A stretch of DNA of 64,000 nucleotides from Bacteroides sp. MSB163 (GTDB lineage: Bacteria; Bacteroidota; Bacteroidia; Bacteroidales; Bacteroidaceae): assembly GCF_036416795.1 (NCBI RefSeq), contig NZ_CP143867.1, positions 3,898,001 to 3,962,000 on the forward strand. The letters run 5' to 3'. Shown here in pieces: positions 44,203 to 53,105 of the stretch. The notes beneath the pieces were generated by a model, which was not told where the DNA came from, ran no database searches, and saw only the letters and a program-made list of their open reading frames with translations. Each line of letters begins with the position of its first letter. The first letter of the stretch is position 1. A program made the position numbers and the translations under genes.

Positions 44203-45462
44203 ATGAAAAAAAATACTTATGCGATACCTTTGGCGCTGGTATTCTGCCTTTTTTTCCTTTGGGCGATTAGCAGCAATCTGCTCCCGACAATGATACGGCA
44301 GCTGATGAAAACCTGTGAACTGAACACCTTTGAGGCGTCATTTACCGAAACTGCCTATTGGCTTGCTTACTTCATTTTCCCGATTCCGATAGCTATGTTC
44401 ATGAAGCGTTATAGCTACAAAGCAGGCATTGTTTTCGGTTTATTATTGGCGGCATTGGGTGGTTTGCTCTTTTTCCCTGCTGCCATGTTGAAAGCCTATT
44501 GGGCCTATCTTTGCATATTCTTTATCATAGCTACCGGTATGTGTTTCCTGGAGACTGCTGCCAATCCGTATGTTACCGTTTTGGGTGCACCCGAAACAGC
44601 ACCGCGACGGTTGAATCTGGCACAATCTTTCAACGGACTCGGCGCCTTTATCTCTGCTATGTTTCTGAGTAAACTGATTCTGAGTGGCACGCATTATACA
44701 CGTGATACTTTACCCGTAGATTATCCGGGTGGGTGGCAGGCTTATATACAAGTAGAGACGGATGCAATGAAGTTCCCTTATCTGATGCTGGCCTTGCTGT
44801 TGGTGATTATAGCGGTGGTATTCATATTTTCCAAATTGCCACAGATAGGAGATGAAAGTAAGACTTCTTCTTCCGGTTCAAAGAAAGAAAAGTTGATTGA
44901 CTTTGGTGTACTGAAACATTCACACTTGCGTTGGGGGGTAATTGCGCAGTTCTTTTATAATGGCGGGCAGACAGCGATCAACAGTTTATTCCTTGTCTAT
45001 TGCTGTTCTTATGCAGGACTTCCGGAAGAAACCGCAACAACTTTCTTCGGACTTTATATGCTTGCTTTCCTTGTCGGGCGCTGGATTGGTACAGGACTGA
45101 TGGTGAAATTCCGTCCGCAGGATATGTTGTTGGTTTATTCCTTAATGAATATTCTTTTGTGCGGAGTGGTAATGATCTGGGGAGGTATGGTAGGATTATA
45201 TGCTATGCTGGCTATCTCTTTCTTCATGTCTATTATGTATCCTACCCAGTTCTCTCTGGCTCTGAAGGGATTGGGTGACCAGACAAAAAGTGGTTCGGCT
45301 TTTCTCGTGATGGCTATTGTCGGTAATGCCTGTCTTCCTCAGCTGACGGCTTATTTCATGCACGCCAATGAGCATATTTATTATGCAGCTTATTGTGTAC
45401 CGATGATTTGCTTTATATTCTGTGCCTACTATGGCTGGAAAGGTTATAAGGTTATTGATTAA
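44203..45462 (+). CDS. FucP-like sugar:proton symporter (MFS)
   Basis: 419 residues, twelve membrane segments. Strong FucP features: LFFLWAISSNLLPTM in TM1, PIPIAMFMKRYSYKAG between TM2 and TM3, FLETAANPYVTVLG carrying the Glu equivalent to Glu135 of E. coli FucP, and RRLNLAQSFNGLGA. The Asp46 of E. coli FucP (NNLNDILLP) is Pro here, so substrate or coupling may differ. It imports the sugar used by the flanking enzymes. Confidence 0.88.
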   Translation: MKKNTYAIPLALVFCLFFLWAISSNLLPTMIRQLMKTCELNTFEASFTETAYWLAYFIFPIPIAMFMKRYSYKAGIVFGLLLAALGGLLFFPAAMLKAYWAYLCIFFIIATGMCFLETAANPYVTVLGAPETAPRRLNLAQSFNGLGAFISAMFLSKLILSGTHYTRDTLPVDYPGGWQAYIQVETDAMKFPYLMLALLLVIIAVVFIFSKLPQIGDESKTSSSGSKKEKLIDFGVLKHSHLRWGVIAQFFYNGGQTAINSLFLVYCCSYAGLPEETATTFFGLYMLAFLVGRWIGTGLMVKFRPQDMLLVYSLMNILLCGVVMIWGGMVGLYAMLAISFFMSIMYPTQFSLALKGLGDQTKSGSAFLVMAIVGNACLPQLTAYFMHANEHIYYAAYCVPMICFIFCAYYGWKGYKVID

Positions 45463-45485
45463 ACAATTAATTTCAAATATATAAA

Positions 45486-46502
45486 ATGAAAGCAGTTCAA
45501 ATAGTCAATCCCTCTGAAATGAAGGTGGTTGAACTTGAAAAACCGGTGGTTGGTGCCGGTGAGGTGTTAGTGAGAATTAAGTATGTAGGTTTCTGCGGTT
45601 CCGATTTGAACACCTTCCTGGGGCGTAACCCGATGGTGAAGTTGCCCGTAGTGCCGGGGCATGAAGTAGGTGCGGTCATTGAAGAAATAGGTCCGGATGT
45701 TCCGGCAGGCTTTGAAAAAGGAATGAATGTGACTCTGAATCCATATACTAATTGTGGTAAATGTGCTTCGTGCCGCAATGGTCGTGTCAATGCCTGCGAA
45801 CATAATGAAACATTGGGAGTGCAGCGGAATGGCGTGATGTGTGAGTATGCTGTATTGCCCTGGACTAAAATTATTCCGGCAGGTGATATTTCTCCGCGTG
45901 ATTGTGCCTTGATTGAGCCGATGAGTGTGGGATTTCATGCCGTTTCGCGCGGTCAGGTGATTGACAATGAATATGTGATGGTCATTGGTTGCGGTATGAT
46001 TGGTATAGGTGCTATTGTTCGTGCCGCTCTCAGAGGTGCCATTGTTATTGCTGTGGACCTGGATGATGAGAAGTTGGAGCTGGCTCGGAGAATGGGAGCG
46101 TCTCATACGGTTAATTCTAAAACGGAAGATGTGCATAGCCGGATTCAAGAGATTACGGAAGGCTTTGGAGCTGATGTTGTGATTGAAGCTGTCGGTAGTC
46201 CTGTGACTTATGTAATGGCTGTGGATGAAGTTGCTTTTTCAGGGCGTGTCGTTTGTATTGGCTATGCGAAGAGTGAAGTCGCTTTCCAGACGAAGTATTT
46301 TGTCCAGAAAGAATTGGATATACGGGGTTCCAGAAATGCACTGCCGGCCGATTTCCGTGCGGTAATCAACTATATGAAGGCAGGAACTTGCCCGGTAGAA
46401 GAATTAATAACGAAGGTAACAGTACCTGAAGATGCATTGGAAGCTATGACAGAGTGGGCGGCTAATCCTGGAAAAGTATTCCGTATCCTTGTACAGTTAT
46501 AA
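45486..46502 (+). CDS. Zinc-dependent medium-chain alcohol/polyol dehydrogenase
   Basis: 338 residues. Catalytic zinc ligands in YVGFCGSDLNTF and VPGHEVG; structural zinc site NCGKCASCRNGRVNACEHN (four Cys); NAD-binding VIGCGMIGIGAI. Typical of sorbitol/threonine-dehydrogenase-like enzymes. As the last gene of the operon it may oxidise the hydroxy or keto-deoxy acid formed downstream of the lactonase, by inference. A dehydratase expected for the classical L-fuconate route is not in the window. Confidence 0.87.
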   Translation: MKAVQIVNPSEMKVVELEKPVVGAGEVLVRIKYVGFCGSDLNTFLGRNPMVKLPVVPGHEVGAVIEEIGPDVPAGFEKGMNVTLNPYTNCGKCASCRNGRVNACEHNETLGVQRNGVMCEYAVLPWTKIIPAGDISPRDCALIEPMSVGFHAVSRGQVIDNEYVMVIGCGMIGIGAIVRAALRGAIVIAVDLDDEKLELARRMGASHTVNSKTEDVHSRIQEITEGFGADVVIEAVGSPVTYVMAVDEVAFSGRVVCIGYAKSEVAFQTKYFVQKELDIRGSRNALPADFRAVINYMKAGTCPVEELITKVTVPEDALEAMTEWAANPGKVFRILVQL

Positions 46503-46543
46503 GAGATTTCAAGGTCTTTTAAATAAGGCTTTTTAAAATTAAA

Positions 46544-46576
46544 AGAGGGTGCATTCACTGTAGGAATGTACCCTCT
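46544..46576. terminator. Bidirectional terminator between convergent genes
   Basis: AGAGGGTGCATTC (46544-46556) pairs with GAATGTACCCTCT (46564-46576) with one G-T pair; A-rich before, T-rich after. Confidence 0.8.
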
Positions 46577-46627
46577 CTGTCTTTAATTGGTCAGTTTAGG
46601 TTGGTCTCTTATTGTTTTAATCCTATT

Positions 46628-47329
46628 TTACTGTTTTTTCAGATCTATCGTATAGGTTTGTTTTCCGTCATAAATCGTATTGACGATTATTTTTAATCCT
46701 TTCTTTCCTGTCAATTGCTTGGTTATTTCATCCAGTCTGAATGATACGATTCCCCAACCCGGTGTACGTTGTTCATCGTTATAAGCATTGTGCCGGAATT
46801 CCAAAGTGAAATACTCGTCTTCCGGATCAGGTGTTTCGGCCGTTTCATTTATGACCAGGTTCAGCATGTGCTTCTTATCTGGATTATTGCTGTGGAAGAA
46901 CTGGTGTTCTATGTTCAGATAATTTCCTGTAATCCATAATGAGGTAGCATTGATACGGTCATTACCGATGCTGTCAGCCGTTTCCTCGGTAAGTGGAATA
47001 ATGTCTTTTGTCAGTATGTTTTCAAGTTGGATAAGTTTCACATTATAGTCATAGCCCGGGATACCTTCTTCCAATGGAAGGAAATGAATAAATACACGTT
47101 GGTTGTTTTCCACTGCGTAGTTATGGATGTAAGTAGTATCACTGGGATACATCTTGTCACCGTCATCCAGATTAAAAAAGTATTCCTTTTCTCCTATAAC
47201 TTCTATCGTACCGATTGTGAAACGGGTACCACGATTTTCGTCATCATCATTCAGACAAGACTGTAACATCGGTATTATTAAAAGTGCAAATGTAAATACT
47301 ACCGAATAAAATCTCAGCTTCTTCATCAA
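46628..47329 (-). CDS. NigD-like lipoprotein
   Basis: 233 residues. Lipobox LLIIPMLQSCLNDDDENRG (Cys about 25) followed by Asp-rich linker, then two small beta domains with RFTIGTIEVIGEKEYFFNLD, DNAYNDEQRTPGWGIVSFRLD-like residues (HNAYNDEQRTPGWGIVSFRL) and a final LKIIVNTIYDGKQTYTIDLK. This is the NigD-like family, widespread in Bacteroides, of unknown function; probably surface or periplasmic. Divergent from the ECF sigma gene. Confidence 0.8.
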   Translation of the reverse strand: MMKKLRFYSVVFTFALLIIPMLQSCLNDDDENRGTRFTIGTIEVIGEKEYFFNLDDGDKMYPSDTTYIHNYAVENNQRVFIHFLPLEEGIPGYDYNVKLIQLENILTKDIIPLTEETADSIGNDRINATSLWITGNYLNIEHQFFHSNNPDKKHMLNLVINETAETPDPEDEYFTLEFRHNAYNDEQRTPGWGIVSFRLDEITKQLTGKKGLKIIVNTIYDGKQTYTIDLKKQ

Positions 47330-47503
47330 TTGTTGTTTTTTGGTGTTAATCTTATTTTCTACATGTATTCAAAAAATACAATATGAGGGTAAATACTGCA
47401 TAAAGGACTGTTAAAGAAACAAAAGAGTTAATTTCTTGCTCGCTACGTGCAGTATTTCTATCTTTACCGCATTTATTAAGGTAAACACGTGTCAAAGGAA
47501 AGA

Positions 47504-48052
47504 ATGGAAGAACAGGAACTGGCAGGACGGTGCAGGCAAGGCGACAACCTTGCCAGGAAGGAGCTGTACGAGCGCTATGCAGGGCGGATGCTCAGCGTGT
47601 GTCTTCGTTATGCAGGTGACCGTGATACAGCAGAAGACCTCATGCACGATGGTTTCCTGAAGCTCTTCGATTCTTTTGATAAATTCACTTGGCGAGGTGA
47701 TGGATCCTTGCGGGCGTGGATGGAGCGTGTTATGGTGAATACGGCGTTGCAATACTTGCGCAAGAATGATGTAATAAACCAGTCGGAGGGGTTGGACAAC
47801 ATACCTGAAACGTACGAGGAACCCGATGCTTCGAAAGTGGAAACTATTCCCCAAAAGGTGCTGATGCAGTTTATCAGTGAATTACCTGCCGGTTATCGCA
47901 CCGTATTCAACTTATATATATTTGAAGAAAAGTCTCATAAGGAAATCGCCCAGATGCTGGGTATTAATGAGAAGTCATCGGCTTCGCAGCTGACACGCGC
48001 TAAAGCTACTTTGGCTACAAAAGTGCGGGAGTGGATGAAGAACAATGCTTAA
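47504..48052 (+). CDS. ECF-family RNA polymerase sigma factor
   Basis: 182 residues from ATG 47504, preceded by AAGGAAAG; a GTG at 47489 would add five. Sigma2 region (ELYERYAGRMLSVCLRYAGD, DTAEDLMHDGFLKLFDSFDKF) and sigma4 region (LPAGYRTVFNLYIFEEKSHK, EIAQMLGINEKSSASQLTRA) are complete. The next gene, 16 bases later, is its probable membrane partner. An inverted repeat AAATACTGCA / TGCAGTATTT flanks the promoter region (47391-47400, 47448-47457). Confidence 0.93.
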   Translation: MEEQELAGRCRQGDNLARKELYERYAGRMLSVCLRYAGDRDTAEDLMHDGFLKLFDSFDKFTWRGDGSLRAWMERVMVNTALQYLRKNDVINQSEGLDNIPETYEEPDASKVETIPQKVLMQFISELPAGYRTVFNLYIFEEKSHKEIAQMLGINEKSSASQLTRAKATLATKVREWMKNNA

Positions 48053-48067
48053 TGAAGGAAAGGACGT

Positions 48068-49375
48068 ATGATGAAAGATGATGAATTGTGGTTGAAAAAG
48101 ATAAAGGAGCGGCTGGATGATTATTCCGAACCGTTGCCTGATACCGGCTGGGAACGGTTGGAGAAAGTATTGCCTGTCTCCGCACCCATGTCTGTAGGAA
48201 AGAAGAAACAGATCATGTTCCGCCGTTGGGCGATGACGGCTGCGGCAGTTGTGCTGGTGGCTGTCTCGTCTGTTAGCTTGTGGTTGCTGCAAAGTCCGGT
48301 AGTGGACGAGGTGCGTCGTGCAGCTGAACCGGCTCTGGCAACGATACCTGATGTGTTGCCGGAACAGACAAAGCCGGATACTCAAGGAGAACAGCCGGAA
48401 CCTGTTATCCGGCGAGTCATTGAACAAGGGGATTCTCGTCATCAAGCTCTTGTAGCGCAGCATTTGGAGGCGGAAAGCAATGTTCAGGAAGTAAACGTGA
48501 ACCGACAAGAAGAAATAGTGAATTCAGATTTGAATTCAAATGTGACAGAAGCGACGGAAAAAACGGAACAGGCAAAGGAAACGGAAACTTCATCTTCGAT
48601 TCCTGAAAAGAAGGAACGCGAAGTGTATCGTCCTTCCAGTAGAGATAAGTTCCATTTGCCTACTGAAAAGAAATCATCTGCCGGAAATAAAGGTTGGGCG
48701 GTTGGCATGTCTGTAGGAAATACGGGAGCACTTGCGTCGCTGGATAATACAAATGGCGGTATGCACTCAGGTCCGAATTCAACTCCGATGTTTAGTGATA
48801 AACTGGATTTACCGAATGTTTCCAGTGGTATTCTGGATATTCCTGAAGGACAAGAACTGGTATTTGAAGGCGGAGTACCTTATCTGCGGAAAAATACCCG
48901 TCAGGTTAAAAATATCAAGCATAAGCAACCTCTTAGTTTCGGTTTATCGGTACGGAAAGCATTGCCGAAAAATTTTTCTGTGGAAACCGGTGTGACTTAT
49001 ACGATGCTGTCGTCTGAAATAACATATGAAAATAGTTCGGAAAAGACAGATCAGAAACTGCACTATATCGGTATTCCGGTGCGTGCAAACTGGAGTTTCG
49101 TTAATGACAAGCGTTTCACGGTGTATGTATCTGCCGGTGGTGCAATAGAGAAGTGCGTCTATGGTAAGGTAGGAAGCGAAAAGGAAACGGTGAAACCCGT
49201 GCAATTATCTGTAATGGGTGCGGTAGGTGCTCAATATAATATTAGTAATAGAGTGGGAATATATGTAGAGCCCGGTGTTTCCTATTTCTTTGACGATGGC
49301 TCTCCGATAGAGACTATACGAAAGGAAAACCCGACGAACTTTACGTTGCAGGCAGGTATCCGTCTGACTTACTAA
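48068..49375 (+). CDS. Membrane-anchored protein with C-terminal outer-membrane-type beta-barrel, partner of the ECF sigma factor
   Basis: 435 residues. A 50-residue cytosolic start (WLKKIKERLDDYSEPLPDTG) like the N-terminus of small anti-sigma factors, one membrane helix (about 52-75, MTAAAVVLVAVSSVSLWLL), a long acidic, low-complexity periplasmic linker (about 80-215), and a C-terminal PorT-like small barrel (LSFGLSVRKALPKNFSVETG to LQAGIRLTY). Co-transcribed with the sigma gene. It may tie outer-membrane barrel assembly or state to sigma activity; that is inference. No conventional cleavable signal peptide. Confidence 0.75.
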   Translation: MMKDDELWLKKIKERLDDYSEPLPDTGWERLEKVLPVSAPMSVGKKKQIMFRRWAMTAAAVVLVAVSSVSLWLLQSPVVDEVRRAAEPALATIPDVLPEQTKPDTQGEQPEPVIRRVIEQGDSRHQALVAQHLEAESNVQEVNVNRQEEIVNSDLNSNVTEATEKTEQAKETETSSSIPEKKEREVYRPSSRDKFHLPTEKKSSAGNKGWAVGMSVGNTGALASLDNTNGGMHSGPNSTPMFSDKLDLPNVSSGILDIPEGQELVFEGGVPYLRKNTRQVKNIKHKQPLSFGLSVRKALPKNFSVETGVTYTMLSSEITYENSSEKTDQKLHYIGIPVRANWSFVNDKRFTVYVSAGGAIEKCVYGKVGSEKETVKPVQLSVMGAVGAQYNISNRVGIYVEPGVSYFFDDGSPIETIRKENPTNFTLQAGIRLTY

Positions 49376-49398
49376 TCAGTATGAATAAAGAGTGATAG

Positions 49399-49450
49399 AG
49401 TGGTAGGGTGATAAAGTGGTAGTGAGATATCACTTTATCACCCTACCACT
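49399..49450. terminator. Perfect 20-bp bidirectional terminator
   Basis: Bases 49399-49418 (AGTGGTAGGGTGATAAAGTG) pair without mismatch with 49431-49450 around a 12-base loop, between the convergent barrel gene and pflA; T-rich after it. Confidence 0.85.
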
Positions 49451-49458
49451 CCTTTATT

Positions 49459-50184
49459 TTAGTTTACTATAACCGTTTCGAAGTATTCCTTGAATAACTT
49501 TTCCGCACGTTCCAGCTGTTCGGGAGTGTTTTCTTTTACTTCTTTCAATTGGTAATCCCATCCCATAGCTTCGTACTTATGCACGCCCAGGCGATGATAG
49601 GGAAGTATTTCTACCCGCTGTATACTTTTATATTGACCGAGATGTTCGCCCAAACTGCGGATGTCTTCCTCAAAATCACTATATCCCGGCACTAATACAT
49701 AGCGTAGCCAGAAAGGCCGGTTCTGTTCCTCCAACCAGGCGGCCGTATGCAAAGTTTTTGCATTGCTGCATCCGGTCAGCTTCTTATGGCGTTCGGGATT
49801 GAATTCTTTGAGATCCAGCAGCACTAAATCCGTCAGGCTCAATAATTCTTCTACTTTTTCATTCCAGATGCCACCATTGGTATCCAGGCAGATGTGAATG
49901 CCGTTTGCTTTCAAATCTTTGAACAGAGGTATAAGCGCTTCGGCCTGTAATGTAGGCTCGCCGCCTGAGAATGTGATGCCACCCTTTTTCCCGAAAAATA
50001 CTTTCTGGCTAATAGCCATTTGCAGAATTTCTTCCGGTGGGGTAGGTGTACCCCCTTTTGCGTCTATTGTATCCGGGTTGGCACAATAGAGACAACGGAA
50101 TGGACAGCCTTGCAGGAAAACGACGAGCCGGAGACCCGGCCCGTCGAATGTTCCCATACTTTCGTAGGAGTGTACGTTTATCAT
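49459..50184 (-). CDS. pflA: Pyruvate formate-lyase-activating enzyme
   Basis: 241 residues, radical-SAM enzyme. The iron-sulfur Cys motif is GCPFRCLYCANPD (CxxxCxxC), with GGITFSGGEPTLQ for SAM binding and YHRLGVHKYEAMGW near the C-terminus, all typical of PflA. It abstracts a hydrogen from the radical Gly of PflB, switching it on under anaerobiosis. One base separates its start from the pflB stop, so they are one operon. Confidence 0.96.
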   Translation of the reverse strand: MINVHSYESMGTFDGPGLRLVVFLQGCPFRCLYCANPDTIDAKGGTPTPPEEILQMAISQKVFFGKKGGITFSGGEPTLQAEALIPLFKDLKANGIHICLDTNGGIWNEKVEELLSLTDLVLLDLKEFNPERHKKLTGCSNAKTLHTAAWLEEQNRPFWLRYVLVPGYSDFEEDIRSLGEHLGQYKSIQRVEILPYHRLGVHKYEAMGWDYQLKEVKENTPEQLERAEKLFKEYFETVIVN

Positions 50185-50185
50185 A

Positions 50186-52423
50186 TTACATTCTTTCGTG
50201 GAAACTACGGCTGATGACCTCTAACTGGTGTTCGCGGCTCAACTTCACAAAATTCACAGCATAGCCGGAAACACGAATTGTGAGTTGCGGATACTTCTCC
50301 GGATGTTCCATGGCATCTTCCAGCATTTCACGGTTCAGTACGTTTACGTTCAGGTGGTGTGCACCTTTAGTAAAGTAACCGTCCATCATTGTTACCAGGT
50401 TTTCAACACGGTCTTCCGGTGTTGGGCCGAGAGATTTCGGAACGATTGAGAACGTATTGCTGATACCGTCCTGTGAGTCACGATAACGCAACTTAGCTAC
50501 GGAACTCAACGATGCGATGGCACCATTCTTATCGCGTCCGTGCATCGGGTTGGCACCCGGGGCGAAAGCTACACCTTTGGCACGCCCGTCAGGGGTGGCA
50601 CCTGTTTTCTTACCGTACATTACATTGGAAGTAATCGTCAGCAATGAAAGGGTAGGACGGGCATTCTTGTAAACAGGTAACTTTTTCAGTTCTTCGCTGA
50701 AATAGTATACCAAGTCCACACCGAGGTGGTCTACACGGTCGTCATTGTTACCAAAACATGGGAATGTACCGTCGATATCGAAACCTTCCGTCAGGCCGAT
50801 GTCGTTGCGACGGGCTGTAACCTTTGCATTCTTGATGGCTGACAGTGAGTCGATGGCAATGGAAAGACCGGCTACACCATAAGCCAGATTAATGCGTGGA
50901 TTCGTATCGATAAATGCCATCTGAGCCTTTTCGTAATAATACTTATCGTGCATGAAATGGATGATGTTCATTGCCTCGTTGTAGACACGGGCAATTTCGG
51001 TCAGTACTTTCTTGTAGTTCGACATTACTTCCTCAAACTTCAATGTTTCACCGGTCAATACGGGAATACCTTTTACCATGACAGTACCGGTGTTTTCGCA
51101 ACGTCCGCCGTTGATAGCAAGCAACAAGGCTTTTGCCAGGTTGGCACGTGCCCCGAAGAACTGTATCTGCTTGCCGATGGCCTGATAGGATACACAACAT
51201 GCGATACCATAGTCATCGCAGTTACGTACTTCGCGCATCAGGTTATCATTTTCGTATTGGATGGAGCTGGTATCTACGGATACTTGTGCGCAGAATTTCT
51301 TGAAACCTTCAGGGAGTTCAGGTCCCCAAAGTATGGTCAGGTTCGGTTCGGGAGAAGGACCGAGGTTATACAATGTTTGCAGGAAGCGGAAGGAAGTCTT
51401 TGTTACCTTTACGCGTCCGTCGTTGAAACGTCCGCCAATGGCTTCCGTTACCCAGGTCGGGTCTCCGGCAAAGATATCGTTGTATGACTGCATACGCAGA
51501 TGGCGCACCATGCGGAGTTTGATAACGAATTGGTCGATCAGCTCCTGAGCAAATGTTTCATTGATTTTGCCGTGTGCCAGATCATATTCAATAAAGATGT
51601 CGAGGAACGAAGAGACGTTACCCAGAGACATAGCTGCACCGTCTTGCTCTTTTACAGCGGCCAAATAAGCCATGTACACCCATTGTACGGCTTCCTGTGC
51701 CGAAGTAGCCGGGCGACTAAGATCGAGTCCGTAATATTCGCCCATTATCTTAATATCTTTCAAAGCCTTGATCTGCTCTGCCACTTCTTCGCGCAAGCGA
51801 ATACGGGCATCGGTCATCGGACCGGTCAGATTGTGCAAATCTTCCATTTTAGCTTCGATGAGGCGGTTGATACCGTAAAGGGCCAGACGGCGGTAGTCGC
51901 CGATGATACGCCCGCGGGCATAGTTATCGGGAAGTCCGGTGAGGAAACCCAATGAGCGGAATGAGCGAATCTCTTCAGTATATACATCGAATACGCCGTC
52001 ATTGTGTGTCTTGCGATAATGGGTAAAGATATCTTTTACCTTATCATCTATTTCTACGCCGTTTTCGCGGCAAGCTTTCATCACTACGTTGATGCCACCG
52101 AACGGCTTGATAGCACGTTTCAACAGTTCATCCGTCTGCAAGCCAACGATAAGTTCATTCTCCTTATCTATATAACCTGCCTGATGTGAAGTAATGGTAG
52201 ATACGGTATGAGGATCGAGAGAACGAACGCCGTTGTTGGCTCTTTCTTCTTCGAGTGCTTTCAGACAAAGTTCCCAGATTTTTTTCGTGCGCTCGGTAGG
52301 TCCTTGCAGGAAGGATGCGTCTCCAGTGTAAGGCGCGATGTTTTTACTAACGAAATCACTGACATTGATTTCTTTGCTCCAAAGCCCGTCAATAAAGGTT
52401 TTGTTCAATTCCATAATATTCAT
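50186..52423 (-). CDS. pflB: Formate C-acetyltransferase (pyruvate formate-lyase)
   Basis: 745 residues; a second in-frame ATG nine bases later (MELNKTFIDGLW) is an equally good start. The adjacent active-site cysteines are in DDYGIACCVSYQAIGK, and the glycyl-radical site is TIRVSGYAVNFVKLSREHQ near the C-terminus. It converts pyruvate and CoA to acetyl-CoA and formate. Cytoplasmic, with its activase as the next gene. A perfect 22-bp palindrome overlaps the likely promoter, suggesting repressor control. Confidence 0.97.
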   Translation of the reverse strand: MNIMELNKTFIDGLWSKEINVSDFVSKNIAPYTGDASFLQGPTERTKKIWELCLKALEEERANNGVRSLDPHTVSTITSHQAGYIDKENELIVGLQTDELLKRAIKPFGGINVVMKACRENGVEIDDKVKDIFTHYRKTHNDGVFDVYTEEIRSFRSLGFLTGLPDNYARGRIIGDYRRLALYGINRLIEAKMEDLHNLTGPMTDARIRLREEVAEQIKALKDIKIMGEYYGLDLSRPATSAQEAVQWVYMAYLAAVKEQDGAAMSLGNVSSFLDIFIEYDLAHGKINETFAQELIDQFVIKLRMVRHLRMQSYNDIFAGDPTWVTEAIGGRFNDGRVKVTKTSFRFLQTLYNLGPSPEPNLTILWGPELPEGFKKFCAQVSVDTSSIQYENDNLMREVRNCDDYGIACCVSYQAIGKQIQFFGARANLAKALLLAINGGRCENTGTVMVKGIPVLTGETLKFEEVMSNYKKVLTEIARVYNEAMNIIHFMHDKYYYEKAQMAFIDTNPRINLAYGVAGLSIAIDSLSAIKNAKVTARRNDIGLTEGFDIDGTFPCFGNNDDRVDHLGVDLVYYFSEELKKLPVYKNARPTLSLLTITSNVMYGKKTGATPDGRAKGVAFAPGANPMHGRDKNGAIASLSSVAKLRYRDSQDGISNTFSIVPKSLGPTPEDRVENLVTMMDGYFTKGAHHLNVNVLNREMLEDAMEHPEKYPQLTIRVSGYAVNFVKLSREHQLEVISRSFHERM

Positions 52424-52463
52424 TTTGTTAGTGGGTAAATGTAATGTTATCCTTTTGGGGCTG

Positions 52464-52489
52464 CAAAATTACGGAAATATTTCCGTAAT
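52464..52489 (-). promoter_or_regulatory. pfl promoter with overlapping 22-bp palindromic operator
   Basis: On the minus strand a -7 box TAATTTTG (52471-52464) directly abuts and overlaps the end of a perfect palindrome at 52468-52489 (half-site ATTACGGAAAT). It lies 41-66 bases upstream of pflB. The location between -33 and -7 fits a repressor. Confidence 0.65.
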
Positions 52490-52635
52490 AGTATGGATAT
52501 ATATGCCTTTTTTATGTTGAACAGCATAAAATAACTATTGTTAGGTATGCCACTTTCATCACTTGCCGTCACTACCACCTTTTGTTCCTCTTAAATCTTT
52601 TCAATATTTTCCTCTTTTTCCTGATTTATTCTGTT

Positions 52636-52740
52636 TACCTTTGCTTTGTAGTGCGTTGAAGTTTCCTTTAATGGGAACGAAATAGGGCTCCATATGTCCT
52701 ACGGACACACGAAGCCCTATTTCGTTCTATTGAAACTGTT
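52636..52740 (+). ncRNA. Candidate hairpin RNA with its own promoter
   Basis: A -7 box TACCTTTG (52636-52643) is followed by a long hairpin (52660-52737): GAACGAAATAGGGCT pairs exactly with AGCCCTATTTCGTTC, flanked by AGTTTC / GAAACT, with a small inner stem TGTCC / GGACA. No ORF. Could be a small RNA or a miniature inverted-repeat element. The rest of the 52424-52930 gap holds the pfl and tRNA promoters and nothing else recognisable. Confidence 0.4.
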
Positions 52741-52855
52741 CCTGATTTGCTTTACAATGATTTTACTTATTTGTAATAATAGGATTCGTTATATCAACTA
52801 ATCTCCTTGTATATATGTTATTTTAGGTATAGAAGATGATTTTTGTGCGGAAATG

Positions 52856-52886
52856 TTTGTGATATAAAAAAAGAATCGTACCTTTG
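52856..52886 (+). promoter_or_regulatory. Consensus promoter of tRNA-Ser(TGA)
   Basis: -33 TTTG (52856-52859), 19-base spacer, -7 TACCTTTG (52879-52886). Confidence 0.85.
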
Positions 52887-52928
52887 CACCGCTTTAAGAG
52901 GAAAGCCCTTCTTGAAAGGAGGAGTTTT

Positions 52929-53013
52929 GGAGAGGTGGCAGAGTGGTCGATTGCGGCGGTCTTGAAAACCGTTGTACTGCGAGGTACCCGGGGTTCGAAT
53001 CCCTGTCTCTCCG
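52929..53013 (+). tRNA. tRNA-Ser (anticodon TGA)
   Basis: 85 bases, class II. Acceptor GGAGAGG / TCTCTCC (one G-T pair), anticodon stem GCGGT / ACCGT with loop CTTGAAA (anticodon 52963-52965, reads UCA), variable arm, and T arm with GGTTCGAATCC. CCA not encoded. It decodes UCA serine codons and is not a UGA suppressor. Its 3' end abuts mobile-element debris. Confidence 0.97.
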
Positions 53014-53052
53014 CTGAACTAACCGGATAAAACCGGAAAATGAATAGCCAAG

Positions 53053-53085
53053 TCTCACAAATTCAACGATTTGTGGGATTTTTTT
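53053..53085 (+). terminator. Terminator after tRNA-Ser(TGA)
   Basis: TCTCACAAAT pairs with ATTTGTGGGA around TCAACG, followed by seven T. Confidence 0.85.
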
Positions 53086-53105
53086 ATCCCCTTATGTCTG
53101 CCCTA

